Shown: piece after piece, positions 44,797-59,000 of the stretch
Layout: each line of letters starts with the position of its first letter
Position numbering within the stretch: position 1 is the stretch's first letter
Source of the DNA: Helicobacter cetorum MIT 00-7128
GTDB lineage: Bacteria > Campylobacterota > Campylobacteria > Campylobacterales > Helicobacteraceae
Length of the DNA: 64,000 nt
Direction of reading: 5' to 3'
Assembly (NCBI RefSeq): GCF_000259255.1
Contig: NC_017737.1
Coordinates: forward strand, 1,736,001-1,800,000
The notes under the pieces: model-generated
Told to the model about the DNA's origin: nothing
Databases searched by the model: none
Seen by the model: only the letters and a program-made list of their open reading frames with translations
Made by a program: the position numbers and the translations under genes

Positions 44797-47027
44797 AAAT
44801 GCAATTTGTGAAAGCTTTTTGTGTGCTTTTTAGCATTTTGCTTATCCCCTTATTTTTTATCTTGGCTAATTACTACACTTTTGATGCCCTAAAGTCGTTG
44901 AGACAAGCTTATTTCTTTTCTCAAAGCGTTTTTGTAGGGCTTTATAACGGAGCGAGTATCTTTGATTTAAAATTTGAAGTCTATATCACCATGCTTATGT
45001 CTTTAACACCCTTAGTAGCTACAATCTATATCAGTTTTCCAAAGACTACAGAAATTTCGCATGGTTATGCGAGATGGGCTAATGTTAAAGATATAGAATG
45101 CTTTAAAGTCTTTAGTAAAGAGGGCTTTTGTAAGGTAGTGCATAGATTAGGGGTGCAATTTGATAATGGCTTTATTTTAGGTAAATTTGGTTTTCCTAAG
45201 CTTAGAAATGTGTGCTATGACAAACCCTTAGGAGCGATGATTGTTGCACCCCCTGGAGCTGGAAAAACTGCATGTATTGCTTTGCCAAACTTATTGACTT
45301 TACCTAATAGCTGTATTATCACTGACATTAAAGGCGAACTAAGAGATAAGACTGCTGGATATAGACAAAAATTCTTAAACAACAGGATTTTAATCTTTAA
45401 TCCCTATGGTGATGATAACACTTGCTATTTCAATCCTTTTGATAAAAGGATTGTTGAAAAGATGACCTTTGCAGAGCAATTAAGGCATGTTAAGGCAGTG
45501 GGCGATGGCATTTTTGTAGATGAAGAAGACCACTGGGTGTCTAAAGCCAAAGAACTTTTTGTCTTTTTTGCTCTTTTACAAATAGTAACCAAAGGGTATA
45601 GCTCTTTTTATGATGTCTCTATCGCTCCAACAGATGATTATGCTCCCTTAATACACCCTAAAAGCCCTTACTACAAGCAACTCTATCAGCATGATAAAAA
45701 GACAGGTGAAGTTATCCTAGACCCACAAACTAACGCCCCTATGCCAGTCCTACAAGCTGATATTTTAAAACTCTTTTTAAAGCAAACGGCTGACCAAAAA
45801 TACATAGATGTAAATGATGAAAGAAATTATAATCCTAATGAGCCTAACCCACCTTATGGAACAAAGGACGCACTAGATGAAATCATAAGAACTGGTGCGA
45901 GAAAATGGGCTAGAACTCCTGATGATGAGTTTGGGAGCATTATGTCTTCTTTTGTGCGATTTATGTTTGTTTATCAAGACCCCAAAGTGCGTGAAGCCAC
46001 TTCTAAAATGAGCTTTGATTATGAAGAATTAAGAACAAGCAAAATTAGTATCTACATCGTGATTGCTCAAATTGATATAGGCACACTCTCTCCGTTAGTG
46101 AGAACTTTTTTAGAAAGCATTGCTAAAAATCTTATGGTTAAAGAAAGCTCTAAACCTGAAGAGCGTATTTTTATCATCGCTGATGAATTTGTTAGATTTG
46201 GTAAGTTGCCTTTCTTGTTAGAAATGCCAGCATTGTGTCGCTCTTATAATGTCGTTCCCTTATTCATCACGCAAGACTACGCAATGATTAGAAAACACTA
46301 CAGCGATGATGATTTGAAAATCCTAAAAGGCGTGGTGCATTATAACATTGTCTTTAAGATGAATAGTGCAGAAGATGCTGAGATTGTCTCTAAGGAAGTG
46401 GGCGAATTTACAAGACAATCTAAAAATTATTCTACTGAAAAAGGTCAGTTAGTCTTTGGAGGTAGCTCTTCTTATAGCCATGAGGGTAGAAACTTACTCA
46501 CAGCCCAAGACATTATGAACATCAATTCTGATGAAGTCATTGTCATTGTTACAGGGGCAAAAGCTACCCCCTTAAAACTCAAGGCTAACTATTGGTTTAA
46601 AGATAAAGAGCTTTTAAAAAGAGCTAATTTGCCTATTGATTTAGAAGTAGAGAGAAAAAGAGTTGAAGGACCTACGCAACCCACTACAGAGATTGAAACA
46701 ACTCCTAATCAAAACAAAGCTAATTTAGAACCAAGCAATGAGGGGGAAAACACAGAGAATGAGAGTAATGAAAGCAACAACAAGAATAACCCCACTACAG
46801 AGCTTGAAAATTCTAATCTCATAGAAAGCGAACAAGATAATGAAAACCCCATTACTTCAGAAAGCAAGAATGAAAATACAGAGCAAGGAAATCACAATGA
46901 AATTGATGAGATTTTAAAAAAGCCAATGAGTGAAATCAGCATGGAAGAAAAAAGAGCCTTGTTTAAGAAAATGCAACAAGGCGATGAAGAAAGCGAACAA
47001 GAAATTCTACAAAGCACCCAAAATTAA
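44793..47027 (+). CDS. virD4: VirD4-type coupling protein
   Basis: A 744-residue TraG/VirD4 ATPase that brings DNA substrate to the channel. Two N-terminal membrane helices (about 8-26 and 63-83) precede Walker A in APPGAGKT (152-159). TDIKGELRDKTAG, NPYGDDNTCYFNPF, Walker B IFIIADEFVRFGKLPFL and PLFITQDYAMIRKHY follow. The C-terminal about 115 residues are an acidic Asn/Glu/Ser/Thr-rich tail, often where coupling proteins recognise substrates. It overlaps the upstream gene by 4 bases. Confidence 0.95.
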   Translation: MKMQFVKAFCVLFSILLIPLFFILANYYTFDALKSLRQAYFFSQSVFVGLYNGASIFDLKFEVYITMLMSLTPLVATIYISFPKTTEISHGYARWANVKDIECFKVFSKEGFCKVVHRLGVQFDNGFILGKFGFPKLRNVCYDKPLGAMIVAPPGAGKTACIALPNLLTLPNSCIITDIKGELRDKTAGYRQKFLNNRILIFNPYGDDNTCYFNPFDKRIVEKMTFAEQLRHVKAVGDGIFVDEEDHWVSKAKELFVFFALLQIVTKGYSSFYDVSIAPTDDYAPLIHPKSPYYKQLYQHDKKTGEVILDPQTNAPMPVLQADILKLFLKQTADQKYIDVNDERNYNPNEPNPPYGTKDALDEIIRTGARKWARTPDDEFGSIMSSFVRFMFVYQDPKVREATSKMSFDYEELRTSKISIYIVIAQIDIGTLSPLVRTFLESIAKNLMVKESSKPEERIFIIADEFVRFGKLPFLLEMPALCRSYNVVPLFITQDYAMIRKHYSDDDLKILKGVVHYNIVFKMNSAEDAEIVSKEVGEFTRQSKNYSTEKGQLVFGGSSSYSHEGRNLLTAQDIMNINSDEVIVIVTGAKATPLKLKANYWFKDKELLKRANLPIDLEVERKRVEGPTQPTTEIETTPNQNKANLEPSNEGENTENESNESNNKNNPTTELENSNLIESEQDNENPITSESKNENTEQGNHNEIDEILKKPMSEISMEEKRALFKKMQQGDEESEQEILQSTQN

Positions 47028-47046
47028 ATTTTAAAAGGAGCAGAAA

Positions 47047-50000
47047 ATGGCATACATTCCCAGCAAAAAGAAACTTCAAACTCTTAGAGAGCAACCTAAT
47101 TTATTCAGTATCTTAGATGATGGCGATATTATCCCTACTAGCACTCATAAAGAGATAGTTGATAATGAGATTAAAAGCAAAAACCCTACACCACTAGAAC
47201 CAACGACTGAATTAGATAAAACCAAAGAACAAGAGCCACTTAATTATCAAGTGAAGTTTAAAAGCAACACGCTAAGCATGATTAACAGAAACCCTATTGA
47301 ATGGGCGGAGTATCTAAGCTCTGAACAACGCCAATATGATGACAATAGCACAGAAGAGGTTAGTTTCTTTGCTAATGGTGAAGTAAAAGACAGCTCACGC
47401 TATTATGAAATCAATAATGAGGGGTTTAAAAAGCGTGTAACTAAAAACTACAAGCTTATTGATACAAAAACTAATCAAGCACTTAATGACAAAGAAACTG
47501 AAAGACTAACCTATACAAACAGCTTAGAAGATTTAAAAGAACAAGGTTTAGAAGTAGAGCTAACCCACCACTATGAAACACACAAGAAAGTCTTAGAAAA
47601 TGGCAATGAAATCACCAAAGAATACGACCATATTGCTGATGTTTACACAGAAGTAGAAAGAACAAGCAATTATGAATTAGTAAAAGAGATAGTCCCCCCT
47701 ATGTCTAGCAAAGAGTATTTTAAGCTCTGTAACAAATTGCCCTTTGAAACTCAAGGTAATGACAATGCTATGAGTAATGATATATTAGAACCCAGCACTT
47801 CTAATACTATTCTCTCTACTCAAAATCCTAACACCCCTATTAAAACATTAGAATTTGAATTAGCTCAAAAAGTGCAAGATTTTGTAAGAAATATTGAAGA
47901 TAATGCTAGAACAACTCGTTATGGTGCGTGGCTAGATAAACATGAACCCTATCCTAGTTTCTCTTGGAAAATATACAAATTGCTACGAAATTCTATTGCT
48001 AAAGAAAATAACCTTAGCATTGAAAATGCCACTAGAATTGAAGAGTTTATCTCTCATAATAATCATATCTTAGGCTGGACTAAAGAAGAACAAGAGACTA
48101 TGCAAGATGATTTAGATTATTCATTGATGAAAGATTTTTATGGAAAAACGCCACGCAAACTTCTAAGCTTAGAAGAAGTATCTAAGGCTAAAATGGAGTT
48201 ACAAGAATACTATCAAAAGGTTTATGTCAAAGGGCGTAGTCAATGGGACAAATGGAATATCAAAGAAAGAGAGATTAAGCCGTTTGAAGACATTCTAAGA
48301 GATATAGACAATTTTGAAAAAGCTTACAAAGAGCGTTACAATGATTTTATCAGCTTGAATGAAACAATCATTCAAGCTAAGGAGAGCAAAAATAATGACC
48401 TTGAAAATTCTAGAACAAAAGAACAAACTCTTTTAGAAACATACTTTATTGACTTAAAAGCCTTACAAGATTTAAAAGAGCGCTATGCTACAGAAAATAA
48501 CCCTACTTTTAGTGATTATAAAAACTTAAAAGCAGAGCAAAACGCTATGCTTTTTGCTAGGAGTGATGAAGAGATAGAGGCAAAATATCCTTTAGGATTT
48601 AAGTTTTCTCAAATGAAAGAAAAATACCAAAGCGAACTCATCAAACTTAGTATTAACTCTACTTTATACAACAACGCCCCTAAAGATAATGGCGCAGAAA
48701 TTCTACAACTTTTAGATAATGCCTTTATGCTCTATGTTTCAAACAAAGACTTGTCTTTAGGGCATTTAGAAAGCGTTTTAGCCCAGCTAGAAATTCAAAA
48801 AACCCTTGAAGATTTAAGGGAGTTTGACCTTTATCAAGCATTTGAAAATGCCAATGAAAACACCTTAGGATTGAATAATGATACTCTAAATAATGCAGAG
48901 TTAAACCATACTAACCATTCTATTGAGAATACTCTCAAAGAACAAAACAATCCCAACCCAACCCTATCTACTCAAAGTCTTTTTAGTGATTTAGAGATTT
49001 TTGGGATTAGTAAGCAAGAATTACAAAAGGCAAAAGAAACTTACCAACAAAATAAACCTTATAAATACTCAACAGAAGGTTACAATGTAATGCCTTTTGT
49101 TTATCAAACAAGCCTTTATCAAACTACCCAAGACTTTAACTATATAAGACTTTCTGATTTAGAAGACAGAATGGTTGGCATTATTAAAAAAACCCTTGAA
49201 CACTACATCAAGAATGAAAACATGTCTTTAGAACATGTAGAAAGCATGTTAAACAAAGTCGCAAATGCCTTAGAAAAGATAGATAAAAATACTAAAGATT
49301 TAAGATTTTTAGAATTAAATCACGCTCAAAAAGAGCCTTATGTAATAGCGAACACCGAATTTGAGGTTTTTGATAATGTTTTAGATTTATTTCCTAATGA
49401 AACTATCAATCAGTTTGTTGATAATGAAATCAATCCTAATGACACGCTTATGGATATTGCTTATAGTGTCCAAGAAAAAGTAAGAGAAAATTACCAATTA
49501 TCCCAAGAGTTAAACAGACCTATTGAAAACACTACCCCACAAGAAAATACGCTTTCTACTCCCCCAAATCCTATGATAAATGAGATTAAAACAGCTATTG
49601 AAGAATTAGACCAAGTAGAAAAAGAATTTTACAGCGTTGATTACAAAACTCAAGCGGATAATCTCTATAAGGAAATGTTTGAGAACCCAGAGAATTTAAG
49701 CGAGTTTAAGCTCACTCAAATGGCTAAAGGCATTCAAAACGCTAAAAATAACCTACTAGAGCAAGAGAAAAAACGCCAAGAGATTTCTAAACTCAAAGAG
49801 CATTACAACCAAAGCTTAGAAAACTTGCAAACTAGAGATAGCCTTTCTATACTCAATCAACCTAATGGTGCTATGAAAGAGTTTCTAGCTAAGGAATTAG
49901 GCACACCTTCTACAAGCAATGAGTTTGTTAAAAATTTAGAAGATTTGTTATGGGATATTGATATTTGCAAGCGTAATTTTAATAGCCTTTTAATAGACAG

Positions 50001-53000
50001 AAATACTTTAAGAGATGAAAGCTCACTTAGACCCCTAAAGGCAAAAGCAAGTGCTTTAAACAATCCTTTTTTAAATCATTTCTATGAAATCAATTTTGAT
50101 GTAATGGGGGCTGATAATCTCAACCCAGCTACCCCAAAAGACATCATAACCATTCCTACTATGCAAGAATACTATGAGTTTAAAAATGCGGTGCGTTTGA
50201 ATGGAGCGTATCATCAGAGCCTAGAAACTAAACTAGACAAACTAGAAACGCTTATGAGAGAGTTTTGTGCTAAGTTTCACAAAGAGTTTGGCATAGATTT
50301 AATAGATTTAAATAATCCATTAAACCAGCCATTCAAAGCTAGTAAAACCCCCTTAGAGCAACTACAAGATTTAATTAACAATGAGCCAAACAAAGAAACT
50401 CTAAAAGAAGAGTTTAATCAAAAGCTTAATGCCATTGTATCTAATAACGCCATTATCAACACCTTTAAGAGAAATATAGACATTACTGAGATGGTGTTAA
50501 ATGACTTTAAAAAAGATATGAGTATGGATTTTGAAAATCTCTACTATAACAACAAGGAATTTAATGCCTTAATCACACAAAGCCTTAGCGTTATTGTGGG
50601 GGATTTAATTAGTGAAAATAGCCTTATGGATAATAAAACTATTGATAATACAATAGAGCCTAATCAATCTATTAACAATAGTATTACTGAAAATAATGAT
50701 AATAATAATCCAAGTTTAAGTAATGCTAGTTTAGAATTAGAACAACAAAATTTAGGAGAGCAAAATGCAAACAACAATGATGCAAGGATTGAGCGAGATG
50801 GAGCAGAAGTTCATAGAGACTTACATACCATACGGATACCCAGAGAGACGCAAGAACGCACTCAAAAGGAAATGGGCGAACGCATTCAAGAGAAGATACC
50901 CAAACAAAACATTCAAAACAAAGACCTTGCCCTACATAATGAGCCTAGAGAAACAACAAGCGAAAGAATTCTTCAGTCTAGCGACCCAAGACTTGTTTCC
51001 AGGGGAACACCCCCTAGACAGCATGTGGAGAATGACCACTTGGCTAGAAATGGTCATAGAACCAGCACAGGAGGAAATGAGACTGAAAGAAGAGAAGAAA
51101 CAAGCGGACATCAAAATGATGTTGGAGGCAGAGAAGAGAGGGATTTATCCCAAGATGAGAGAAGAACACCACCCTTATCGCAACAAGAACCTAGTCAATC
51201 AGGTCAACGCAACGATATGGTATCTCATGGAGCAGATGACAGAGAAGAGGGACTTGGATTACTACGCCTATCTAATCCTAGAGAGATGGGTGCATTATTT
51301 CCCACAAACGATGAAATCAATGGAGAACGAAGTTCTAGGGAGCATATCAACAGCGATAGAGAATCAAACCAAGATGGAACTAGAAGTCCTAGACAGCATG
51401 CAATCTCAAATCAAGAGAGCGCAAGGGATGACAGATATGGAGCTACTCAAAGAGGCTCAAATCAATCAGTATCACTATCTACTAATAAGCAGAATTACAG
51501 AGAGCCAAGCGTGGAAAGAGGATTGGAAAGTGCTAGAGAAAGCAGGGATAAAAAAACAAGACTTCAGGCAAATTTAGACAACCTACAAGGCTTACTCCAC
51601 AGCATTAAAAACAACACTATAGCGAGTGAGCCTAATTTTAGAGAGAGGCTCATACAAGCTATCTCAACCAACCCTACTTTAAGCGCTCATCATTTAGGCA
51701 AACAACTCTTAGAAAACCCTACTACTAAAACTTTTATTGATGAATGGGGCGAGAAAATAAGCTCTAAAGAAGTGATAGGTTTATTTGAAAATCTTTTAGA
51801 GGGAACTTTAAAAGATTTAGAAAGCTCTCAAAAAACACAAGAGCAAGAGCCTATCCTAGAAAAACAAAATGAGCAAGAAATCTCTAATCTTAGACTTTAT
51901 ACCATGAGTGAAAAGCTAGAACTCTTAATTCAAAGCATAGAAAAAAAGGAATTAGTAGATAGTCTCAAAATAGATACTGATAATAAGTTAGAAGAACTTT
52001 TTTATATTATGCAAGAAAGTTTAAGTGATTTAGATGGGCTTGAAAGTGCGAGATATACAAGAATTGTAGCAAAAGTGCAAGATTTGCCTTTTTATCTTAA
52101 AAAGCAAGATTTCAAAGATATTGAATTTAGCGATAATGAAAAAATGCTTTTGCAAGAAGTCATTCAAATGCAAAAAGAACATGAGCAAAGACTTATCTAT
52201 GATAAAACCATTTCAACTTTAGATAAAAAAGAGGCTTTGAAAACCCCTTTTATTTTTTCACCATTAGAGAACCCACTCTATTTGGATATAAAAGAAAAGC
52301 TTGATAGTGGTAGTTATTACTATGGGATAATAAGCGAATTTTATGACATTCTCTTAAAAGCTGAAATTAAGCAAAAAGTCTATGAGAATATTAAAAAGAA
52401 AGATACGATTATACTGACTGAAAATAGCATTTCTAAAGAGATTGCCAATCTAAGAAAAAACACTGATAGATACGATAATTTAGTTATCGGTCCTAGAACA
52501 ACAGAAAACACACTAAAAGATGTTAAGCGCCTTTTTAATGAAGAATTAGATTTAAGCTCTTATGTCAATCTAAGTGAGGCTATCTTTTCTGCCAACGCAG
52601 AAGTTTTATCATCAAAGACAAACGCACAAGAACTACAGACTATAGAGCCTATTGCAGAAAATAGCAACCAAGAAATCTCTAATTTTATACAAGAGCCAAA
52701 CGCACAAGAACTCTCACAAACTAGCCGATTACAAACTACTCCACTTTTTGAGAGTTTGCTTAAAAATTACAACCCAGCTCCCCCTGAAATTCCTAATTTT
52801 AAAAACGAGAATGAATTGCTTAATGCAGTGTTTCAAGAAACTATTACGCAAAAAAATGGCACAGAGCCACAAGCCACAGAAAATGCTAAAGAAGAGCAAA
52901 CTCCACAACAAGTCCAAGAAAATCCTAAGCTTGATTTTAAACCTAACGAAGAAATTTTGATTAATGGAAAAGTCAGTCGTTATAAGGCAAACATCAAAGC

Positions 53001-56000
53001 CATTGAGTTATTAAAAGAATTGCAAATTAGAGAAAAAGCCTTACAGGACATTAACTCTGATTTGCACTACTATGCCACTAAAGAAGAGAAAGAAATTTTA
53101 GCTCAGTTTAGTGGTTGGGGCGGACTTGAGAGCTACTTTAAACAAGAAAATCCTAAAGAACACCAAGAATTAAAAACTCTTTTGACTAAACAAGAATTTG
53201 AAAAAGCCTTGTTAAGCACAAGAGACGCTTACTATACTCCTAAATTAGTCATTGATAGCATTTATGCAGGTTTAGAGCAATTAGGGTTTAATAATGATGA
53301 CAATAAAAAAGAAATCTTTGAACCTAGCTGTGGGACAGGCAAGTTTTTAGCTTATGCCCCAAGTGATAAAAACTACCACTTTGTAGGCACAGAATTAGAC
53401 CCCATTAGTGCTGGGATTTCTCAATTTCTCTATCCTAATCAGAGAATAGAAAACAAAGCCTTACAAAACTATGATTTTTACCAAGATTATGATGCCTTTA
53501 TCGGTAACCCCCCTTATGGACAGCATAAAATTTATAGCTCTAATGACATGGAATTAAGTGGGGCAAGTATCCATAATTACTTCTTAGGCAAAGCTATCAA
53601 GGAATTAAAAGAGGATGGTATAGGGGCGTTTGTGGTGAGTTCTTGGTTTTTAGACGCTAAAAATTCTAAAATGAGAGAACACATCGCCAAGCAAGCCACC
53701 TTTTTAGGAGCGATAAGATTACCTAATAGCGTGTTTAAAGGCACAGGGGCAGAAGTAACAAGCGATATTGTGTTTTTTAAAAAGGGCGTGAATAGTGAAA
53801 TCAATCAAGATTTCACTCACTCTAAGCTTTATTATGAAGATTTGATTAAAGCTTTAAACAATTACCATGCAAAAGCTATAGAAATTTTACAAGAAAATAA
53901 GCTTGATAATTTGGTTGATAGAGCCAAACTAAATATTATCAATATTCTTGCTAATTATTTCAATTTAAAACCACAAAACGAACAGAGCGACTTTTATAAT
54001 ATTGACACTTCTACTTTTGGATATAGCGAAGAAGACTACCAAACTATAAAAGATTTCATTGATAAAGTTGGCGAAAATAAGATTGATTTAAACGAACAAA
54101 CCTTAAATGAATACTTTACTAACCACCCACAAAACATTCTAGGTAATCTCAGTTTAGAAAAAACTCGCTATAGTGAAGAAGTTAATGGCAAACGGATTTA
54201 CAAATACGAGTTACAAGTTTTAGAAAATAAAGACTTAGATTTATCTAACGCCATTAGTAAAATCATTAAAAACTTGCCTAAGAATGTCTATCAATACCAC
54301 AAGAAAACCATAAAAACTAACGCTCTTATTATTGATAGAAACGATGAACGCTATAAAGAAGTCTCAAGGCTCATCAAAGATTTAGAAGTAGGCGAATTAG
54401 TCAAATTTGATAATCGCTATTACAAACTAGAACAAAACAATGAAAACGCTATTTTTTTAGCCCCAACTAAAATTGCTGGCAAAACCCAAGAAAAAAGGAT
54501 TGTTGAGTATTTGAAATTAAAAGTTGCTTTAAATGATTTAACGAATGCCGAATTAAACCCCCTAAGTTCTGATTTAGAGCTAGAAAATAAGAGAGCTAAA
54601 CTCAATGCTGTTTATGAGGGGTTTGTCAAAAAATTTGGCTATCTCAATGAAAATAAAAACCGCAAAGACATTAGACAAGATTTGTATGGGGCAAAAGTCT
54701 TAGGACTAGAAAAAGACTTTGAAAAAGAAATCACTCTTAAGTCTGCCAAAGCTCAAAACATTTCCCCAAGAAAACCAAGTGCTAAAAAGGCTCAAATCTT
54801 TTTTGAAAGGACTTTAAACCCTAAAAAAGAATTTTCTATCACTAATGCTAAAGAGGCTTTGATAGCAAGTCTAAATCAAAAGGGCAGACTAGACTTGCAT
54901 TTCATAAGAGATAATTTTAAAACCCAAAGCTTAGAGGCCACCATAAACGAGTTATTAGAGCAAAAGCTTATCTATAAAGACCATAGCGATAATGGTGATT
55001 ACATTCTAGCCAATGACTATCTAAGCGGTAATGTCAAAAAGCAATTAAAGGAAGTCAAAGAGGCAATAGAAAGGGGTGTTGAAGGGCTAGAGAATAATTT
55101 AAAAGACCTAGAACGCATTATCCCTAAAGATTTAAAGGCTACTGAGATTATGGCTAATATCAATAGTCCTTGGATACCTACCAAATATTTAGAAGAGTTT
55201 TTAGTTGAATTAGCAAGCAATCATTATGAAAAGCAATATGGCTACAAAATGAATGACGCTCAAATAGAAAACATAAAAAAAGACATTAACATCTATCATT
55301 TTCAAGGGACTTTTAGAGTAGTAGTAAATGGTTTTAATAATGGATTAGATGAACTCTTTGGCATAAGAGATAAAGTCCATACTTCTTATTATAAAGTGCC
55401 TTTTAGTCATCTATTAGCTAAAGTCTTAAACAATAAGGATTTGAGTGTTAAATACGAGAAGCCCCATCCTACAGAGCCTAAAAAGACCATTCAAGTAACC
55501 GATGAAGAATTAAGCAATGTTGCTAGAAGTAAGGCAGAAGAATTAAAAGAAGCCTTTCAAGACTGGATTTACAAAGATTATGAGCGCCGAACGCATTTAG
55601 AACAAATCTATAATGACACTTTTAATAACTCCGTTTTAAAAACCTATGATGGCACGCATTTAGAATTAGAGGGCTTTAATTCTAACATTACTTTAAGACC
55701 CCACCAAAAGAATGCGGTGTTTAGAACTATCCAAGATAGAGCGGTGTGTTTAGACCACCAAGTTGGCGCTGGTAAGACCTTGTGTGCCATTGCAAGTTGT
55801 ATGGAGCAAAAACGCATGGGGCTAGTCAATAAAACTCTCATTGCTGTGCCAAACCATTTGACTAAACAATGGGGCGATGAGTTTTATAGAGCCTATCCTA
55901 ATGCGAATGTCTTAGTGGTAGATAGTAAAGACATTACAGAAAATGAAAGAGAGCTTTTATACAACCAAATTGCTAATAACAATTATGACGCTGTGATTAT

Positions 56001-59000
56001 CGCTCATAGTCATTTAGAATTATTGTCTAATCCTAGAGAAATTGTAGAAGAATTAAGGGAGGAAGAATTAAATAAAGCTGAAGAAAACTTTAGAAGACTA
56101 GAAAAACAATACTTAGCCAATAAGAAAGAGTTTAAAAAACCTAATGAAAAAGCACATAAAAACAAGCTAGACAAAATCAATGATAAATACGACAAGATTT
56201 TAGAAAAGCAAGGCTCTCACATTGATATTAGCCAAATGGGGATTGACAACTTAATTGTTGATGAGGCGCATTTGTTTAAAAACCTAGCCTTTGAAACTTC
56301 TATGGAAAAAATTGCAGGGCTTGGTAATCAACAAGGAAGTAATCGTGCTAGAGACTTATTTATTAAAACTCGCTACTTGCATAAAAACAATAAAAAGATG
56401 ATGTTTTTAACAGGCACACCGATTGCTAACTCCTTAAGTGAAATGTATCACTTGCAACGCTATTTAACCCCTGAGATTTTAAAAGAAAGGGGATTAGATT
56501 ACTTTGATGACTGGGCTAAGACTTATGGGGAAGTGGTGAGTGATTTTGAATTAGACACTTCAGCTCAAAGCTACAAAATGGTGAACCGCTTTTCTAAGTT
56601 TAGCGATGTGCAAGGTTTAAGCACGATGTATAGAGCTTTTGCTGATATTGTCTCTAACGATGATATTTTAAAGCATAACCCTAACTTTGTGCCAAAGGTT
56701 TATGGAGGAAAACCTATCAATGTGGTTGTGCCAAGAAGTGAAGAAGTCGCACAATATATCGGTATTGCTGATGAGAATGGCAAATACAACGAAGGCTCAA
56801 TCATTGATAGAATGCAAAAATGCGAGGGCAAGAAAAACAAAAAAGGCGAAGACAATATCCTTTCATGCACTACAGACGCACGAAAAGTGGCTTTAGATTA
56901 CAGATTGATTGACCCAAGCGCTAAAGTAGAAAAAGAGTTTTCTAAAAGCTATGCTATGGCAGAAAATATCTATCAAAACTATATAGAAACTAATGAAGTC
57001 AAAGGCACACAGCTTGGCTTTATAGGGCTATCTACCCCTAAAGTGCATTCTCAAAAAGTGAGTCTAGAAGAAGTAGATTATTCTTTGGGAGCGTTAAATG
57101 AGATTAAAGAAAAAATTCAAAAGCAATTTAGTGATAGATATGGGAGTGGGGTTAACTTAGAGAGCAACTTTGTAAATGACTTCATTAAAATGCACCTAGA
57201 CAATATCAAACAAATTAAAGCTGGAACTTTCCCCCTTGAAATGAGTTTGAATGAGTATAGAGAAGAAAACTCCATAGATGATTTTGAAAATGAACTCTTG
57301 CATGACATAAGCGAGAATACTAAGGATTATGAGAAGTATCTTAATCTCTTAGAAAACACTAACGAACTAGAAAACAAAAAAGCTATAGATGAAACCCAAG
57401 AATTGCTAGAAAGCCTTTCGCAATACGATGAAAATGGCAAACTTATAACTCCTAGCAAGAAAGAGTTAGAAAACGAGCTTGATGAGAAAAAGGCTAAGAG
57501 TGTTGATTTAGATGAAGAACTAGCCAAGAATTGTAAGTTTGATGTCTATAGTGATGTGTTAAGGCACTTAGTCAAAATGGGTATCCCCCAAAATGAAATC
57601 GCCTTTATCCATGATGCAAAAAGCGAAGAACAAAAGCAAGATTTGTTTAAACGAGTTAATCGTGGCGAAGTTAGGGTTTTACTAGGCAGTCCAGCTAAAA
57701 TGGGCGTAGGCACTAATGTGCAAGAAAGATTAGTGGCTATGCATGAATTAGATTGTCCGTGGCGACCAGATGAGTTGTTGCAAATGGAGGGGCGTGGGAT
57801 TAGACAAGGTAATCTCTTACATCAAGCAGACCCTGAAAACTTTAGCATGAAAATCTATCGCTATGCGACTGAAAAAACTTATGATAGTAGAATGTGGCAA
57901 ATCATAGAGACCAAATCTAAAGGCATAGAGCAATTTAGGAATGCCCATAAATTAGGCTTAAATGAATTAGAAGACTTTAATATGGGAAGTAGCAATGCGA
58001 GTGAGATGAAAGCAGAGGCTACTGGTAATCCCTTAATCATTGAAGAAGTCAAGCTTAGACAAATTATTAAGAGCGAAGAGGCAAAATACAAAGCCTTTAA
58101 TAAAGAGCATTACTTCAACGAAGAAAACTTGAAGAACAACACTTCTAAATTAGATTATCTTAACAAGGAACTAGAGATTTTACTAGCCATAGATAAGGCT
58201 AAAGAAAATAAGGGGAACAATGTAGAAATTAAACTCTATGATTTAAAAAATGAAACTAGCAAAGACTATGAGCTTATTAAGGCGAAAGTTGTAGAGCCTT
58301 TAAAGGAAAATGCCACAATGAGCGAAGAATTAGAACACAAGAAACTTAAAGAACAAAACAAGAAGGTTGGCGAACAAAACAAGATTGTGTTAGATGAAAT
58401 CAAAAAGCAATTCGCTAAAAACATGGATACCTTGTTTTACAATGAAGAAGAAAATTTTAAAGTCTTAGAGTATAGGGGATTTGTAGTGAATGCTTACAAA
58501 TCTAAATATGAAGTAGAATTTACTTTAAGCCCTAAAGATAATTTAGAAGTTGTCTATAGCCCTAGTAATCCTAGAAATTTGACTTTCATAAACGAAAACG
58601 AAACTATCAGTGTGCTTGACACTTCTTATAATTTCTGCAAGGATATTAAATTTGATGGCTTTTTAAGAAGGCTAGATAATGCGATTGCTAAATTACCTGA
58701 AAAAATCAAAGAAAAACAAAATGATTTTTCATGGATACAAGAAAATGTTACCAAATACACTAGATTAGTGGAGCAAAAAGAAGAATATCCACGCTTAGAA
58801 TACTTACAAGCTTTAAAACTAGACCATAGAACCTTAATAGATGATTTAGCCAAAATGGGTAAAGACAGAGAGTATAAGCCAGTGTTTAACCCTAAATCTA
58901 AAGAAATCTTAGAAAGAATGGAGGCTGAAAAGAAAGCGAGTTTAGAGAGTGAGAGTAAGGCAATGACCGAAATTGAAAACAGCAATAAAGAGCAAGGAAT

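Noticed and set aside
52652-52960. 102-codon frame in another phase of the giant gene
   Set aside because: Lys/Leu/Ser-rich product with no ribosome-binding site; the outer frame shows no change in composition there, unlike at the nested gene.
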